Origin: Pseudomonadota bacterium
Lineage (GTDB): Bacteria > Pseudomonadota > Alphaproteobacteria > Rhizobiales > Xanthobacteraceae
Direction of reading: 5' to 3'
DNA length: 17,924 bases
Assembly (NCBI GenBank): GCA_963205465.1
Contig: CAUJKG010000199.1
Coordinates: 1 to 17,924, forward strand
Shown here: in pieces, positions 6,870 to 14,514 of the stretch
Layout of the letters: each line of letters opens with the position of its first letter
How positions within the stretch are numbered: position 1 is the stretch's first letter
Made by a program: the position numbers and the translations under genes
The notes under the pieces: generated by a model
Seen by the model: only the letters and a program-made list of their open reading frames with translations
The model's database searches: none
Told to the model about the DNA's origin: nothing

Positions 6870-6984
6870 GCTGCAACAGGACTCCAGAGGCGGATTCCAG
6901 CCCGCGTTTGTGGTTCATTCGGTTAGACGAAAGCCGGGAACAGGACAACGGCAAGAAGCCGTTCTACGTTTTCGGGGGTATACT

Positions 6985-7506
6985 TTACGTGCACCAGGGC
7001 ATGCGTCTGCCGGTCCAGCGCCGCGCCAGCCCTTCAGCGACGAGGCGCTCGCCGATCGAAACGCCATCGCGGATCACGACCCGGAGTTTTCTGCCATAGC
7101 GGTCGGTGTCGCGGCTTTGAAAGCTCTGCAGTTCGAAGGGGCCGTCATTGAGCAACTCGCGAAGCCGTAAGGTTGCGCGTTCGCCGAGCTCTGCTTCGAA
7201 GTCGCATTGCGCGCCGCTTGTTTCAGGTGCGTCGATGTCGGCAATCCGGATTTTTTCGCCGCGATAATAGAACGTGTCGCCGTCGATCACGCAGTCGTGT
7301 CGCGCGAGATAACTACAGGCGGCAAAGCGCTCTCCCGTTAGCGCAGACGCGGTGATCGAGCGTGTCTTGCCCGAGAATGCAAGATAGCCTGCGATCGAGA
7401 TGACGGCCGTAATCAAAAGCAGCACGAGTGCATTCATGCGCAAACGCTGCACTGGAGCGCTCGCGCGGGGATAGGTTCTGCGTCTGAAGGGTGTGACGAT
7501 TCCCAT
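6985..7506 (-). CDS. Membrane-anchored thermonuclease (SNase-like) family protein
   Basis: The 173-residue protein has a basic N-terminus, one hydrophobic helix at about residues 26-44 (signal anchor or uncleaved signal) and a staphylococcal-nuclease-like domain facing the periplasm. The active-site pattern is present: DGDT (Asp75-Thr78), Arg87, DIDAPE (Asp90, Asp92, Glu95) and DRYGR (Arg136, Arg139). These correspond to the Ca2+-binding acids and catalytic Arg/Glu of SNase, so it should cut DNA or RNA if folded. The domain is short, as in many alphaproteobacterial members. Several cysteines (Cys64, Cys72, Cys101, Cys172) may form disulfides. The ATG at 7506 lacks a clear ribosome site; an alternative ATG at 7437, just before the hydrophobic helix, is also possible. 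Confidence 0.9.
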   Translation of the reverse strand: MGIVTPFRRRTYPRASAPVQRLRMNALVLLLITAVISIAGYLAFSGKTRSITASALTGERFAACSYLARHDCVIDGDTFYYRGEKIRIADIDAPETSGAQCDFEAELGERATLRLRELLNDGPFELQSFQSRDTDRYGRKLRVVIRDGVSIGERLVAEGLARRWTGRRMPWCT

Positions 7507-7773
7507 AGGAGAATCGTTAGCGGGAAATCGCTCTCGCTGTGTTAATACGGATTAAGAAATGCTGCAGCTTTGCGCAGTGGGGTCTGTGCGGCGGGGCCGC
7601 CAAAGGACAAAAGTCCGACGCGGAACCAAACGCGGATCGCTTCTGCGAAGGTTGGATAAGCTGGCACTCCGGCTGGCTTCATGTCAGGCTTCTAGCATGG
7701 TGTTGCGCAAATGCGGCCTCTTGATCGCAGGCCGTTCAGCCAGCATCTATCCCCGAACAAGTGAAGCGATTCC

Positions 7774-8253
7774 ATGCAGCGAAATATCTTTTTTCTCGCG
7801 TTTTCGATTGCTCTGGCTGGCGTGCTGCCGGCGGATGCCAGCGAATATCGCTGGATCGGCCAGATAACAGAAGACGGCTCGGCGCTCAGTTACGCCATTC
7901 CGGAAAGCGACGGCATCAAAATCGATTTTCATTGCGACCGGAAGACCCGCGCGATCGTCGTCAACTACGAGCACCAGCCGAAGGCGGCGAAAGGCGGCGG
8001 GAAATTCGACATCCGTCTCTCGGTTCGCGGCAGGGATCCGGGCGTCAGCGTCACCATCGCGGCGACGGGGCAGCGGCTAGAACTCGACGATCTCTTCGTC
8101 CTGCAGGGGCAGACCAGAATGACCCCCGCACTGCGCAGGCTGCTGGCGGATGGCGGGGCCCTTCTGGTCGAGGTCGATGGCAAGGCCGAGGAAATCCCGT
8201 TAAAGGGAATCACGGCGGCGGCGAGGCAGCTCTTCGCTTCCTGCCCGTCCTGA
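7774..8253 (+). CDS. Secreted protein of unknown function
   Basis: The 159-residue product starts with a signal peptide (hydrophobic about residues 5-19, likely cut after ADA near residue 22), so it should be periplasmic. The mature part is beta-rich by appearance (ALSYAIPESDGIKIDFHC, AIVVNYEHQ, FDIRLSVRG, VSVTIAATG). It has one cysteine early (Cys54) and one three residues from the C-terminus (Cys157), a natural disulfide pair. It resembles conserved small exported proteins of Hyphomicrobiales with no assigned function; I give no family name. The ribosome site is weak. The 267 bases before it (7507-7773) hold nothing I can support, and the 143 bases after it contain a GC stem-loop without a T-run (8351-8370). 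Confidence 0.82.
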   Translation: MQRNIFFLAFSIALAGVLPADASEYRWIGQITEDGSALSYAIPESDGIKIDFHCDRKTRAIVVNYEHQPKAAKGGGKFDIRLSVRGRDPGVSVTIAATGQRLELDDLFVLQGQTRMTPALRRLLADGGALLVEVDGKAEEIPLKGITAAARQLFASCPS

Positions 8254-8350
8254 ATGCTGTGCCGCGTACCGGCCGGTTTTCTACGCCGTCGCTTGCGATT
8301 ATTGGGAAAAAGCAGCACTCTGGCTCCGGGTTTGCGGGGTTAACCGGCGC

Positions 8351-8370
8351 GCGCTCCGTTTGCGGAGCGC
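8351..8370. other. GC-rich stem-loop before the NTPase pair
   Basis: Perfect 8-base arms GCGCTCCG (8351-8358) and CGGAGCGC (8363-8370) with loop TTTG. No T-run follows on either strand, so it is not a standard intrinsic terminator. It lies 26 bases before the GTG start of the first NTPase and could shape its mRNA leader. Its role is unknown. Confidence 0.35.
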
Positions 8371-8396
8371 CGCGGACAAATTCGAGGGAAAGTCGC

Positions 8397-9179
8397 GTGG
8401 CGAAAGAGACAAAGAAGTCCGGATCGTCCGGCGGAAAGCAGAAGCCGGCAGTCATCAGTGTCGGCGCGGACAAGGGCGGTGTCGGCAAGACCACGGTCGC
8501 GCGCACCATGCTCGACTATTTCGCGGCGAAGAATGTGCTGACGCGTGCCTTCGACACCGAGAGCCCTCGCGGCACGCTCAAGCGCTTTCATCCGCGCGTC
8601 ACCGAAGTCGTCGATCTGACGCAGGTGGCCGACCAGATGAAGGTTCTCGATACGCTGCATACGAGCGAAGTGAAGGTTTCGATTATTGACGTGCGGGCGG
8701 GCCTGCTTTCCCGCACGCTGAAGGACATGACCGACATCGGCTTCTTCGATGCGGTCGAAAACCGCGAATTCAAGTTCGCGCTCTTTCATGTGCTCGGGCC
8801 CTCGGTCGCTTCCTTGAGCGAGATCGAGGATGTCATGCCCTTCACAGAGAACGGCGAATATTTCGTGGTGAAGAATCACATCAACGAAACCAACTTCTTC
8901 GAATGGGATCAGGATACCTACGACCGCTATTTCAAGCGTTCACGCCGCGCCACCCACGAGATCAACGTGCCGAAGCTCAACGAGATGGCCTATGAGCAGG
9001 TCGAGATCGCCGGCGTTCCGTTTGCCTCGTTCGCGCAGAACAAGAACGATAAGAATCAGAAGGGTGACTACTCGCTCGTGTTGCGCGGCTATGTGCGCAC
9101 CTGGGAGAAGGCGATCCACGAGCAGCTCGACAATGCCGGGCTGATGGAGTGGGCCACGGAAGGCGCGCAGGCTTCGTAA
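8397..9179 (+). CDS. ParA/MinD-like (TraL-type) P-loop ATPase, intact Walker A
   Basis: A 260-residue cytoplasmic protein of the deviant-Walker-A class. After a Ser/Lys/Gly-rich N-terminus comes GADKGGVGKTT (residues 23-33) with the signature lysine Lys26 and P-loop lysine Lys31, then AFDTES (the usual DTD switch) and a Walker-B-like strand VSIIDVRAG. Such ATPases dimerise on ATP and position or partition cargo. The DT[DE]..GTLKRF and IIDVRAG blocks look closer to conjugative TraL or StbB-like proteins than to chromosomal ParA or MipZ; this is an impression, not a search result. The second half (about 130-260) has no motif I recognise. The GTG start at 8397 has GAGGGA seven bases upstream; the open frame extends back to 7761 only because it overlaps the preceding gene out of frame. 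A related gene lies 46 bp downstream. Confidence 0.88.
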   Translation: MAKETKKSGSSGGKQKPAVISVGADKGGVGKTTVARTMLDYFAAKNVLTRAFDTESPRGTLKRFHPRVTEVVDLTQVADQMKVLDTLHTSEVKVSIIDVRAGLLSRTLKDMTDIGFFDAVENREFKFALFHVLGPSVASLSEIEDVMPFTENGEYFVVKNHINETNFFEWDQDTYDRYFKRSRRATHEINVPKLNEMAYEQVEIAGVPFASFAQNKNDKNQKGDYSLVLRGYVRTWEKAIHEQLDNAGLMEWATEGAQAS

Positions 9180-9190
9180 CCCGGTTCTTC

Positions 9191-9210
9191 GCGCGGGCCA
9201 TTCCCCGCGC
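9191..9210 (+). other. Stem-loop between the paired NTPase genes
   Basis: Perfect 7-base arms GCGCGGG (9191-9197) and CCCGCGC (9204-9210), loop CCATTC, 11 bases after the stop of the first NTPase gene and 15 bases before the start of the second. With no T-run it is unlikely to terminate fully. It could stabilise the upstream mRNA and give unequal expression of the two proteins. Confidence 0.4.
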
Positions 9211-9225
9211 GGACAGGTAAGGACG

Positions 9226-10002
9226 ATGCTCGGAAAGAGCCTTGCAATCCTTGTCGTCTCTCCGCACGAACGATCCGGTACCACGCTGATCGCGCGGTTG
9301 TTTGCCGACTTCTTTCGTATCGCGGGGCAGGCGCCGCTGTTGTTCGACACCGACGTTCAGCATCCGAAATTCTCGAAGTATTTTCCGGACGCGCAGCTTG
9401 TCGATCTCGGCACCACGAAAGGGCGGATGAATCTGTTCGATACGCTGCCCGTTCGCACGCTGCAGCCGAAGATCGTGGATGTCACCCATCGCGCCTATTC
9501 GGATTTTTTCACGCTGGTGCGCGATATCGACCTGATCGCGGAGGCGCGGGCGAACAACGTCGAGCCCGTGATCGTTTACGTTCCGCATTATGTTGCGGAA
9601 GATTTCGAGCGCGGCTTTCGCTTGCGCGCTTATTTCGATTGCGAGTTCATGCTTGCGGAAAACGCCTATCTCGGGCCGGCTCCGCAAGAGTTGCATAGCG
9701 TGAATGCTTATTGGGCGCTGAAGGCGCATCCAGTCCGGCTGCAATTGCCGTCGCTGGATCCGATGGCGCTCAGCCTGCTCGAAGACGAGCGCGTTTCGAT
9801 CGCGGAATTTCTGATGACCTCCGTTCCCGGGTATCAGCCGCCGCCGGGCGAGAGGCCGCCGCTGCCGCTCGCCTATCTTTCGTTCGACGCGCGCTCGAAA
9901 ATCAGGAATTGGCTCAAGCCGACGCTGCGCGAAGTACAGCGTGCCATACATCTCGTGCAGACGCGGCAGGAAACACCGGTCACCGAGCCGCAGCCGTTCT
10001 GA
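9226..10002 (+). CDS. Degenerate ParA-like NTPase homologue, P-loop lysine missing
   Basis: A 258-residue protein that aligns along its first half with the product of the preceding gene. Shared blocks: a hydrophobic strand and phosphate-loop region (VVSPHERSGTTLIAR here, GADKGGVGKTTVAR there); LFDTD versus AFDTE; VDL; NLFDTL versus KVLDTL; KIVDVTHRA versus SIIDVRAG; then matching DI-x-x-x-x-A segments. The Walker A is altered: in an ungapped alignment Gly18 stands where the catalytic lysine should be and the deviant lysine is also gone, while the two Thr remain. It may bind nucleotide weakly or serve as a non-catalytic partner. The C-terminal third differs, being Pro-rich (PGYQPPPGERPPLPLAY) with an Arg/Gln-rich tail. 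AAGGA precedes the ATG. Its stop is 3 bp from that of the convergent molybdenum operon. The function is not known. Confidence 0.83.
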   Translation: MLGKSLAILVVSPHERSGTTLIARLFADFFRIAGQAPLLFDTDVQHPKFSKYFPDAQLVDLGTTKGRMNLFDTLPVRTLQPKIVDVTHRAYSDFFTLVRDIDLIAEARANNVEPVIVYVPHYVAEDFERGFRLRAYFDCEFMLAENAYLGPAPQELHSVNAYWALKAHPVRLQLPSLDPMALSLLEDERVSIAEFLMTSVPGYQPPPGERPPLPLAYLSFDARSKIRNWLKPTLREVQRAIHLVQTRQETPVTEPQPF

Positions 10003-10005
10003 GGG

Positions 10006-11619
10006 TCAGCTCACGGCCTTGCGCGCGATCTCGAGCGTTTCCGGCGTGTCGATGTCGAAGAACGCGCTGTCGTCCTCAACTTCGATTTCGGCCACGCCCT
10101 CGGCATAGGTGCTCGCAAGCTTGCGCGCGCCCATGTCGCCTTCGAGCTTCATGATCTCGTGGAAGAAGCGCCGCGACCATAGCACCGGATTGCCGCGATG
10201 ACCGTTTCGCGACGGTACCACGATCAGCGCGCCGCGCGCGGGTTCGTAGCCGGCGATGAGCTTATCGATCAGCGCTCCCGACACGCCCGGCATATCGCCG
10301 AGGCAGATGATGGCGCCGGTGATGTTCTCGTCGAGCGCGCGGATGCCGGCTTTGAGCGACGTGGAAAGACCTTCGGCGTAATCGGGGTTCTGCACGAAAC
10401 GCACGTCGAGACCCTGGAGCGCGTTGCGCACGGCAATCTCGTCATGGCCCGTCACCACAATGACGGTTGACGCCTTGGATGCGAGTGCGGCCTCGGCAGC
10501 GCGGCGCACCAGCGGCTTGCCGCGGAAGTCGGCGAGCAGCTTGTTCGGCCCGCGCATGCGGCTCGAGCGGCCGGCGGCCAGCACGATGGCGGCGATATTT
10601 TTCTTCTCGTCTGCGGTGTCTTCGCGCGGCTGCGGCCGCGTCACGATTTCCATCAGCAATCCGCCGACGCCCATGCCCGCGATTTCCTCCCGCTTCACCG
10701 GAAGTCCGGCGAGCAGGCGCGAAAGCACCCAGTCGAAGCCGTTTTCCTTTGGGCTTCGCGCGCAGCCCGGCGCGCCGAGCACGGGCGTGCCGCCGACGTC
10801 GCCGATCAGCATGAGGTTGCCGGGATCGACTGGCATGCCGAAATGAGAAACCTGTCCGCCGCTTTGTTCGATCGCGGCGGGGATGGCGTCGCGGCGATCG
10901 GCGATGGCGGAAGCGCCGAAGACCAGCACCAGTTCCGCGCCTCCGGCCAGCGCTTCATCGATTGCTTGCGAAAGCTTTGCGCTGTCATGCTCGATGCGCT
11001 TATCGGCGACGATCGTGGCACCTGCAGGAGTGAGCCGCTCTTTCGTCACCCGAAGTGTCTTTTCGATCACCTTCTCGGCAAGTCCGGGTAAGCGCGTCGA
11101 GATTACCGCGACTTTCTTGATCCGGTAGGGCGCGATGCGAACAAGTCCGGTGGCGGTTTTCGCGGCCTCGACGGTTGCGCGGTACGAAGCCTCGCTGACG
11201 GCAAAGGGGATGATCTTGGCAGTTGCGATCATCTGACCTTCCGCGACCATGCCGAATGCAGGCAAGGTCGCGAACGTAACGGCCTCGTCGATCCCGTTCA
11301 GCCGGTCGATCGCCTCCTTGTCGACGACGAGTACGCCTGCCTTCTCGGCAAACAGATTGGCGCGGCCCGTGAATGCGTCGTCTACGCGAACGTGCTCGCC
11401 TTTGGCGGCGTCGGCGAGCGCTTTGGCGGCGATATCTTCAGAGATGTCTCCGGGCTCCAACTTAGCAACCACAAACTCGTCGATGCCGGCGGAGCGCAGC
11501 GCGAGCACTTCGGCATTGCCGATCGTCGTCCCCTTCTTCAGGACGAGCTTGTCCTTTCTGATCGAATGGACGGCGACGCCGCCAAGCGCTTCATCGAGCG
11601 GTAGCGAGCCGAATTTCAT
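10006..11619 (-). CDS. MoeA-like molybdopterin-binding domain fused to MocA/MobA-like nucleotidyltransferase
   Basis: A 537-residue two-domain cytoplasmic protein. Residues 1 to about 330 resemble the molybdopterin-binding part of MoeA/MoaB-type proteins (VHSIRKDKLVLKKGTTI early; a central KVAVISTRLPG strand; VFGASAIADRRDAIP; MPVDPGNLMLIG; GAPGCARSP). Residues 341-537 are a MobA-like nucleotidyltransferase: LAAGRSSRM (347-355) with Lys360, GDMP (441-444), HRGNPV (474-479) and DIDTPE (522-527). The second domain probably adds CMP to make molybdopterin cytosine dinucleotide, as MocA does for xanthine-dehydrogenase-type enzymes; guanylylation (MobA) is the alternative. The ATG at 11619 overlaps the TGA of the upstream xdhC-like gene as ATGA, indicating translational coupling; the open frame further upstream lies inside that gene and was rejected. 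Confidence 0.9.
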   Translation of the reverse strand: MKFGSLPLDEALGGVAVHSIRKDKLVLKKGTTIGNAEVLALRSAGIDEFVVAKLEPGDISEDIAAKALADAAKGEHVRVDDAFTGRANLFAEKAGVLVVDKEAIDRLNGIDEAVTFATLPAFGMVAEGQMIATAKIIPFAVSEASYRATVEAAKTATGLVRIAPYRIKKVAVISTRLPGLAEKVIEKTLRVTKERLTPAGATIVADKRIEHDSAKLSQAIDEALAGGAELVLVFGASAIADRRDAIPAAIEQSGGQVSHFGMPVDPGNLMLIGDVGGTPVLGAPGCARSPKENGFDWVLSRLLAGLPVKREEIAGMGVGGLLMEIVTRPQPREDTADEKKNIAAIVLAAGRSSRMRGPNKLLADFRGKPLVRRAAEAALASKASTVIVVTGHDEIAVRNALQGLDVRFVQNPDYAEGLSTSLKAGIRALDENITGAIICLGDMPGVSGALIDKLIAGYEPARGALIVVPSRNGHRGNPVLWSRRFFHEIMKLEGDMGARKLASTYAEGVAEIEVEDDSAFFDIDTPETLEIARKAVS

Positions 11620-12308
11620 TGGGTTGCAGCTTTCTCGAGCCGGAGCGTTCCGACGATTTCCGCAAGAATGGATACCGCAATCTCGGCGGGCGAGACAGCG
11701 CCAATATCGAGCCCGATCGGTGCGTGGATGCGCGCGAGCTGCGCGTCGCTCATGCCGTTGGCTTTCAGGCGCTCGAGCCGTGCGCCGTGGGTTTTCCGTG
11801 AGCCTAGTGCGCCGATGTAAAAGCAATCCTTCGAGAGCGCGTGCAAGAGCGCGGGGTCATCGATCTTCGGATCATGCGTAAGCGCGACAAAGGCCGTATG
11901 TGCATCGACGCCGATACCCGGCAGCACCTTGTCCGGCCATTCTGCAAGAAGTTTTATTCCCGCAAAGCGCTCTTCGGTCGCGAAAGCGGTACGAGGATCG
12001 ATGATCGTGACGTCGAAGCCAAGCCGCTGCGCTATCGGCGCAAGCTCTTGACTGATGTGCACGGCCCCGGTCACGACGAGCCGCAGCGGCGGCGCGAAGA
12101 CGGTGAGAAATACGTTGCCGTCCGCCGTCTCTTCGGTGCCGCTCTTGCCGGAGCGCAGACGCTTTTCGATTTCGCCTCGCAAAGGGTCAGTTGCCACATC
12201 GCCTGCTTTCACGAGGCGCTGCTCGCCGCTTGCAAGCACGGTGACGACGACTGCTGCGCGCCGGGCGGCGCGTTCCTCGTTCAGAGCGGTGAGCAGTTCG
12301 AGCTTCAT
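11616..12308 (-). CDS. XdhC family protein, C-terminal Rossmann domain type
   Basis: XdhC-type proteins bind the mature molybdenum cofactor, protect it and deliver it, in sulfurated form, to xanthine-dehydrogenase or CO-dehydrogenase type enzymes. This 230-residue member carries the Rossmann-like XdhC C-domain: LRLVVTGAVHIS (about 75-86; the usual GAGHVG is GAVHIS here), VTIIDPRTAFA, FVALTHDPKIDDPAL, FYIGALGSRKTH and the typical ending IGLDIGAVSPAEIAVSILAEIV. The separate N-terminal CoxI domain is encoded two genes upstream. It lies 4 bp after the LysE-type gene (stop at 12313) and overlaps the next gene by 4 bp, so the operon is tight. Confidence 0.92.
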   Translation of the reverse strand: MKLELLTALNEERAARRAAVVVTVLASGEQRLVKAGDVATDPLRGEIEKRLRSGKSGTEETADGNVFLTVFAPPLRLVVTGAVHISQELAPIAQRLGFDVTIIDPRTAFATEERFAGIKLLAEWPDKVLPGIGVDAHTAFVALTHDPKIDDPALLHALSKDCFYIGALGSRKTHGARLERLKANGMSDAQLARIHAPIGLDIGAVSPAEIAVSILAEIVGTLRLEKAATQ

Positions 12309-12312
12309 GAGC

Positions 12313-12936
12313 TTACGTTTTGTCCATGCCGAGCTTTATGCCAAGGCCGATCAAGAGACCGCCGCCGAGCCAGCGCGCGACTTTCTCGGCCGCGCCCGAC
12401 TTGCGCAGGCGGCTCATCACCGCGGACGCGGTAAAGACCGTTACCAGATCGGCCGAAGAGAAAGCAAAATTCACGATCACGCCAAGAATAAGAAACTGCA
12501 GCCACACCGGAAAGGATGCGGCAGGATCGACGAACTGCGGCAGGAAGGCGATGAAGAAGAGCGCGACTTTCGGGTTCAGCAGTTCGACAACGATGCTCTC
12601 CGCAAAAGCGCGGCGCGCGGATTTTGGCGTGACAGTCGGGGCCTTGTCGCCGCCGCCGCGGATCATCGCGATTCCGAGCCAGACGAGATAGGCAGCGCCC
12701 GCAAATTTAAGCGCGGCATAGGCTTCCGGCACATAGCGAAAGACTGCCGAAAGGCCAAGCGTTGCGCCCAACACATGCGCGTAACAGCCGATGTGAATGC
12801 CGAGTGCCGCCATCAGGCCCGCACGCCTGCCGCGCGCAAGCGTCTGCGCGGCCGTGTACAAAAGTGCGGGGCCTGGAAAATAGGCGAACAGCGCGGTCGC
12901 AATGGCAAAGGCGAAAAGAATTTCGGTCGAGGCCAT
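12313..12936 (-). CDS. LysE/RhtB family exporter
   Basis: A 207-residue inner-membrane protein with about six hydrophobic helices and the LysE-family pattern: an N-terminal FAYFPGPALLYTAAQTLARGRRAGLMAALGIHIG block and ELLNPKVALFFIAFLPQFVDP in the middle. Members export amino acids or related small metabolites; the substrate here is unknown. The ATG at 12936 was chosen over the in-frame one at 12999, because the extra 21 residues are not hydrophobic and overlap the upstream gene. The start lies 2 bp after the upstream XdhC-N stop. Its place inside a molybdenum-enzyme maturation operon is unusual and may be incidental, or the exporter may remove a product of the molybdenum enzyme. Confidence 0.92.
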   Translation of the reverse strand: MASTEILFAFAIATALFAYFPGPALLYTAAQTLARGRRAGLMAALGIHIGCYAHVLGATLGLSAVFRYVPEAYAALKFAGAAYLVWLGIAMIRGGGDKAPTVTPKSARRAFAESIVVELLNPKVALFFIAFLPQFVDPAASFPVWLQFLILGVIVNFAFSSADLVTVFTASAVMSRLRKSGAAEKVARWLGGGLLIGLGIKLGMDKT

Positions 12937-12938
12937 GT

Positions 12939-13256
12939 TCAGCCGACCGGTTCCACATAGACCGAGATTTTGCCGCCACAGGAGAGGCCGACCTCCCATG
13001 CAGTCTGATCGGCAACGCCGAAGGAGATCAGCTTCGGCTTGCCGCTTTCGATGACATCGAGTGCTTCAGCGACGACGGCGCCCTCGACACAGCCGCCGGA
13101 GACCGAGCCGAGGAAATTGCCTTCGCCGTCGATCACGAGATTGGAGCCCACGGGCCGGGGCGCTGAGCCCCAGGTTTGGGTCACGGTCGCAAGGGCGACC
13201 TTGCGGCCTTCCTTGCGCCAGGCAGCGGCGGTGCCGAGCAGATCTTCCTGTTGCAT
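12939..13256 (-). CDS. XdhC/CoxI N-terminal domain protein
   Basis: A stand-alone 105-residue version of the XdhC_CoxI domain, normally the N-terminal part of XdhC. The signatures are clear: ATVTQTWGSAPRPVGS (about 23-38), then GNFLGSVSGGCVEGAVV with the conserved Cys (about 56), and GLSCGGKISVYVEP near the end with a second conserved Cys. The family handles the sulfurated molybdenum cofactor. It presumably acts together with the XdhC C-domain protein of the same operon, which is how CoxF/CoxI-like proteins of Hyphomicrobiales are often organised. AAGGAA eight bases before the ATG is a good ribosome site. It is the first gene of the four-gene minus-strand operon; the 83-bp gap to the next upstream gene (stop at 13340) should hold the promoter, though no clear boxes are visible. 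Confidence 0.93.
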   Translation of the reverse strand: MQQEDLLGTAAAWRKEGRKVALATVTQTWGSAPRPVGSNLVIDGEGNFLGSVSGGCVEGAVVAEALDVIESGKPKLISFGVADQTAWEVGLSCGGKISVYVEPVG

Positions 13257-13339
13257 GGCGGGTTCCTTGCGAATGCCGTTGGTTCGCGACGATTGTAGTC
13301 CCGCCGGCGGCCGGCAAGAAGGCGCGTAATGCAGGGCAG

Positions 13340-14401
13340 CTATTTGGGCTTGCCTTTGCCGCGGGGCGGGGTTTTCAGCGGTCCGGGTGGCGTCGGTGCC
13401 TGGTCGAGCTGAAAACAGGCGTAATAGCGCGGGCCCTTGCCCTGCGGCCCGGTGGCGCAGCGGTGCGCGCGCAAAAGATCGGTATCCCCGCGATAAGTCA
13501 TGTAGGGCGCTATGAGGAATCGCTCGGCGCCGTCGAAACTGCCGCCGAAACGGTCGATGGTGCCCTGCAAATGCGGCGCGACCTGCAGGATGGCTTTGAG
13601 AAGGTCATCGCCTTCGATGAAGTTGTCGGGCAGTTGGTCGAAGGGGCCGTCGAAATAATTGTTGCCGAGTACGTTGTCTTCGAAAGCGCCGATCAAAATC
13701 CGGCGCTCGCGCTTGAGGTCGCGGTAGAAGGCAAAGCCGGTCCTGGTTCCAATTTCGATGCGGTCCGTCGCCTTGATGCGCGTCAGGCGATCGGAGAGAG
13801 GGACGGTTTCGTCGAGAATGTAGTGAAACAATCCGAGCTTCGCGTTGAAGACGAGAAAAAAGCGGATGCCGGATTCGTCGAATACCGGCCCGATGAAGCG
13901 TTCGTCGGGATCGAGCAGCTGTTCCGGCGGACGCACATTTGAGAGGTCGTTCAGTTCGAACAGCACACTGCGTTCGCCTGCCGTGACGCGGTAGAGAAAG
14001 CGCTCGATCTTCTCGACCTTCACGCCGTCGGTAATATCCATCACCGCGTAGTTGATCGCGGGTTCCGGCAGCCAGGCGACGTTGTCGATGAAATAGGCAA
14101 AGTGCAGCTTGCCCTTGTCGCGGTCGCTGGCGTCCAGCCGGATATTGCCGGCATAGCGGATGCCGCCCGAATAGAAGCCGAAGTAATAATAGTTCTCGGT
14201 CGGATAGACCTTCACGCGATCAGGCAGTGCACGCAGTACGAATTGCAGCATTGCTTTCTTGTCAGCGACGGGTGCGGCCGGATTGCGATTCAGGCTCTCG
14301 ATATAGTGCTGGTTGGTTTCGAGCTGCGGCTTTTCTTGCGCTAAGCATGTGGAACCCGCCAGCAAGGCGGAAGCAAACATGATGACGCTGCCGATCTTCA
14401 T
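13340..14401 (-). CDS. Secreted protein of unknown function, 353 residues
   Basis: The product begins with a signal peptide (hydrophobic about residues 5-19, likely cut after CLA near residue 21), so it should be periplasmic. The Cys before the cleavage region is not in a good lipobox. The body is rich in aromatic and acidic residues with apparent beta strands (YYYFGFYSGGIRYAGNIRL, LHFAYFIDNVAWL, FRFLYRVTAG-like segments) and conserved-looking DPDERFIGPVFDESG, but no enzymatic motif is recognisable. The C-terminus is a low-complexity Pro/Lys/Gly tail (about 333-353) that could bind surface polymers. GGGAG lies just before the ATG. About 110 bp upstream there is a near-match to the EcfG promoter (GGAAC-N16-CATT on the minus strand, 14481-14505), one base off consensus. 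The function is unknown. Confidence 0.85.
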   Translation of the reverse strand: MKIGSVIMFASALLAGSTCLAQEKPQLETNQHYIESLNRNPAAPVADKKAMLQFVLRALPDRVKVYPTENYYYFGFYSGGIRYAGNIRLDASDRDKGKLHFAYFIDNVAWLPEPAINYAVMDITDGVKVEKIERFLYRVTAGERSVLFELNDLSNVRPPEQLLDPDERFIGPVFDESGIRFFLVFNAKLGLFHYILDETVPLSDRLTRIKATDRIEIGTRTGFAFYRDLKRERRILIGAFEDNVLGNNYFDGPFDQLPDNFIEGDDLLKAILQVAPHLQGTIDRFGGSFDGAERFLIAPYMTYRGDTDLLRAHRCATGPQGKGPRYYACFQLDQAPTPPGPLKTPPRGKGKPK

Positions 14402-14514
14402 CGAGAACTCCCGCGGCCGTATTGCCGATGCGGCCGATCAAACGCAATCCCGCGTGAATGCGCAAGCATTGCTACTGTCGAATGAAATGAAGCGAAGTTT
14501 GTTCCGAGGTAAGG

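Noticed and set aside
6947..6963. Stem-loop AACGGC-AAGAA-GCCGTT after the nuclease gene
   Set aside because: It has only a 6-bp stem and no T-run on the minus strand, so I do not call it a terminator.
6936..6963. GGAAC-N18-CGTT as another EcfG promoter
   Set aside because: The spacing is 18, outside the usual 16-17, and it points into the antisense strand of the nuclease gene with no plus-strand gene behind it.
7761..8396. Extension of the first NTPase frame back to 7761
   Set aside because: The extra residues are Arg/Gly-rich, overlap the secreted-protein gene in another frame, and a GTG with a good ribosome site sits at 8397 where similarity to the family begins.
8397..10002. The NTPase pair as a plasmid partition or conjugation module
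   Set aside because: No ParB-like gene, iterons, relaxase or mobile-element ends are seen, and the surroundings are chromosomal housekeeping genes.
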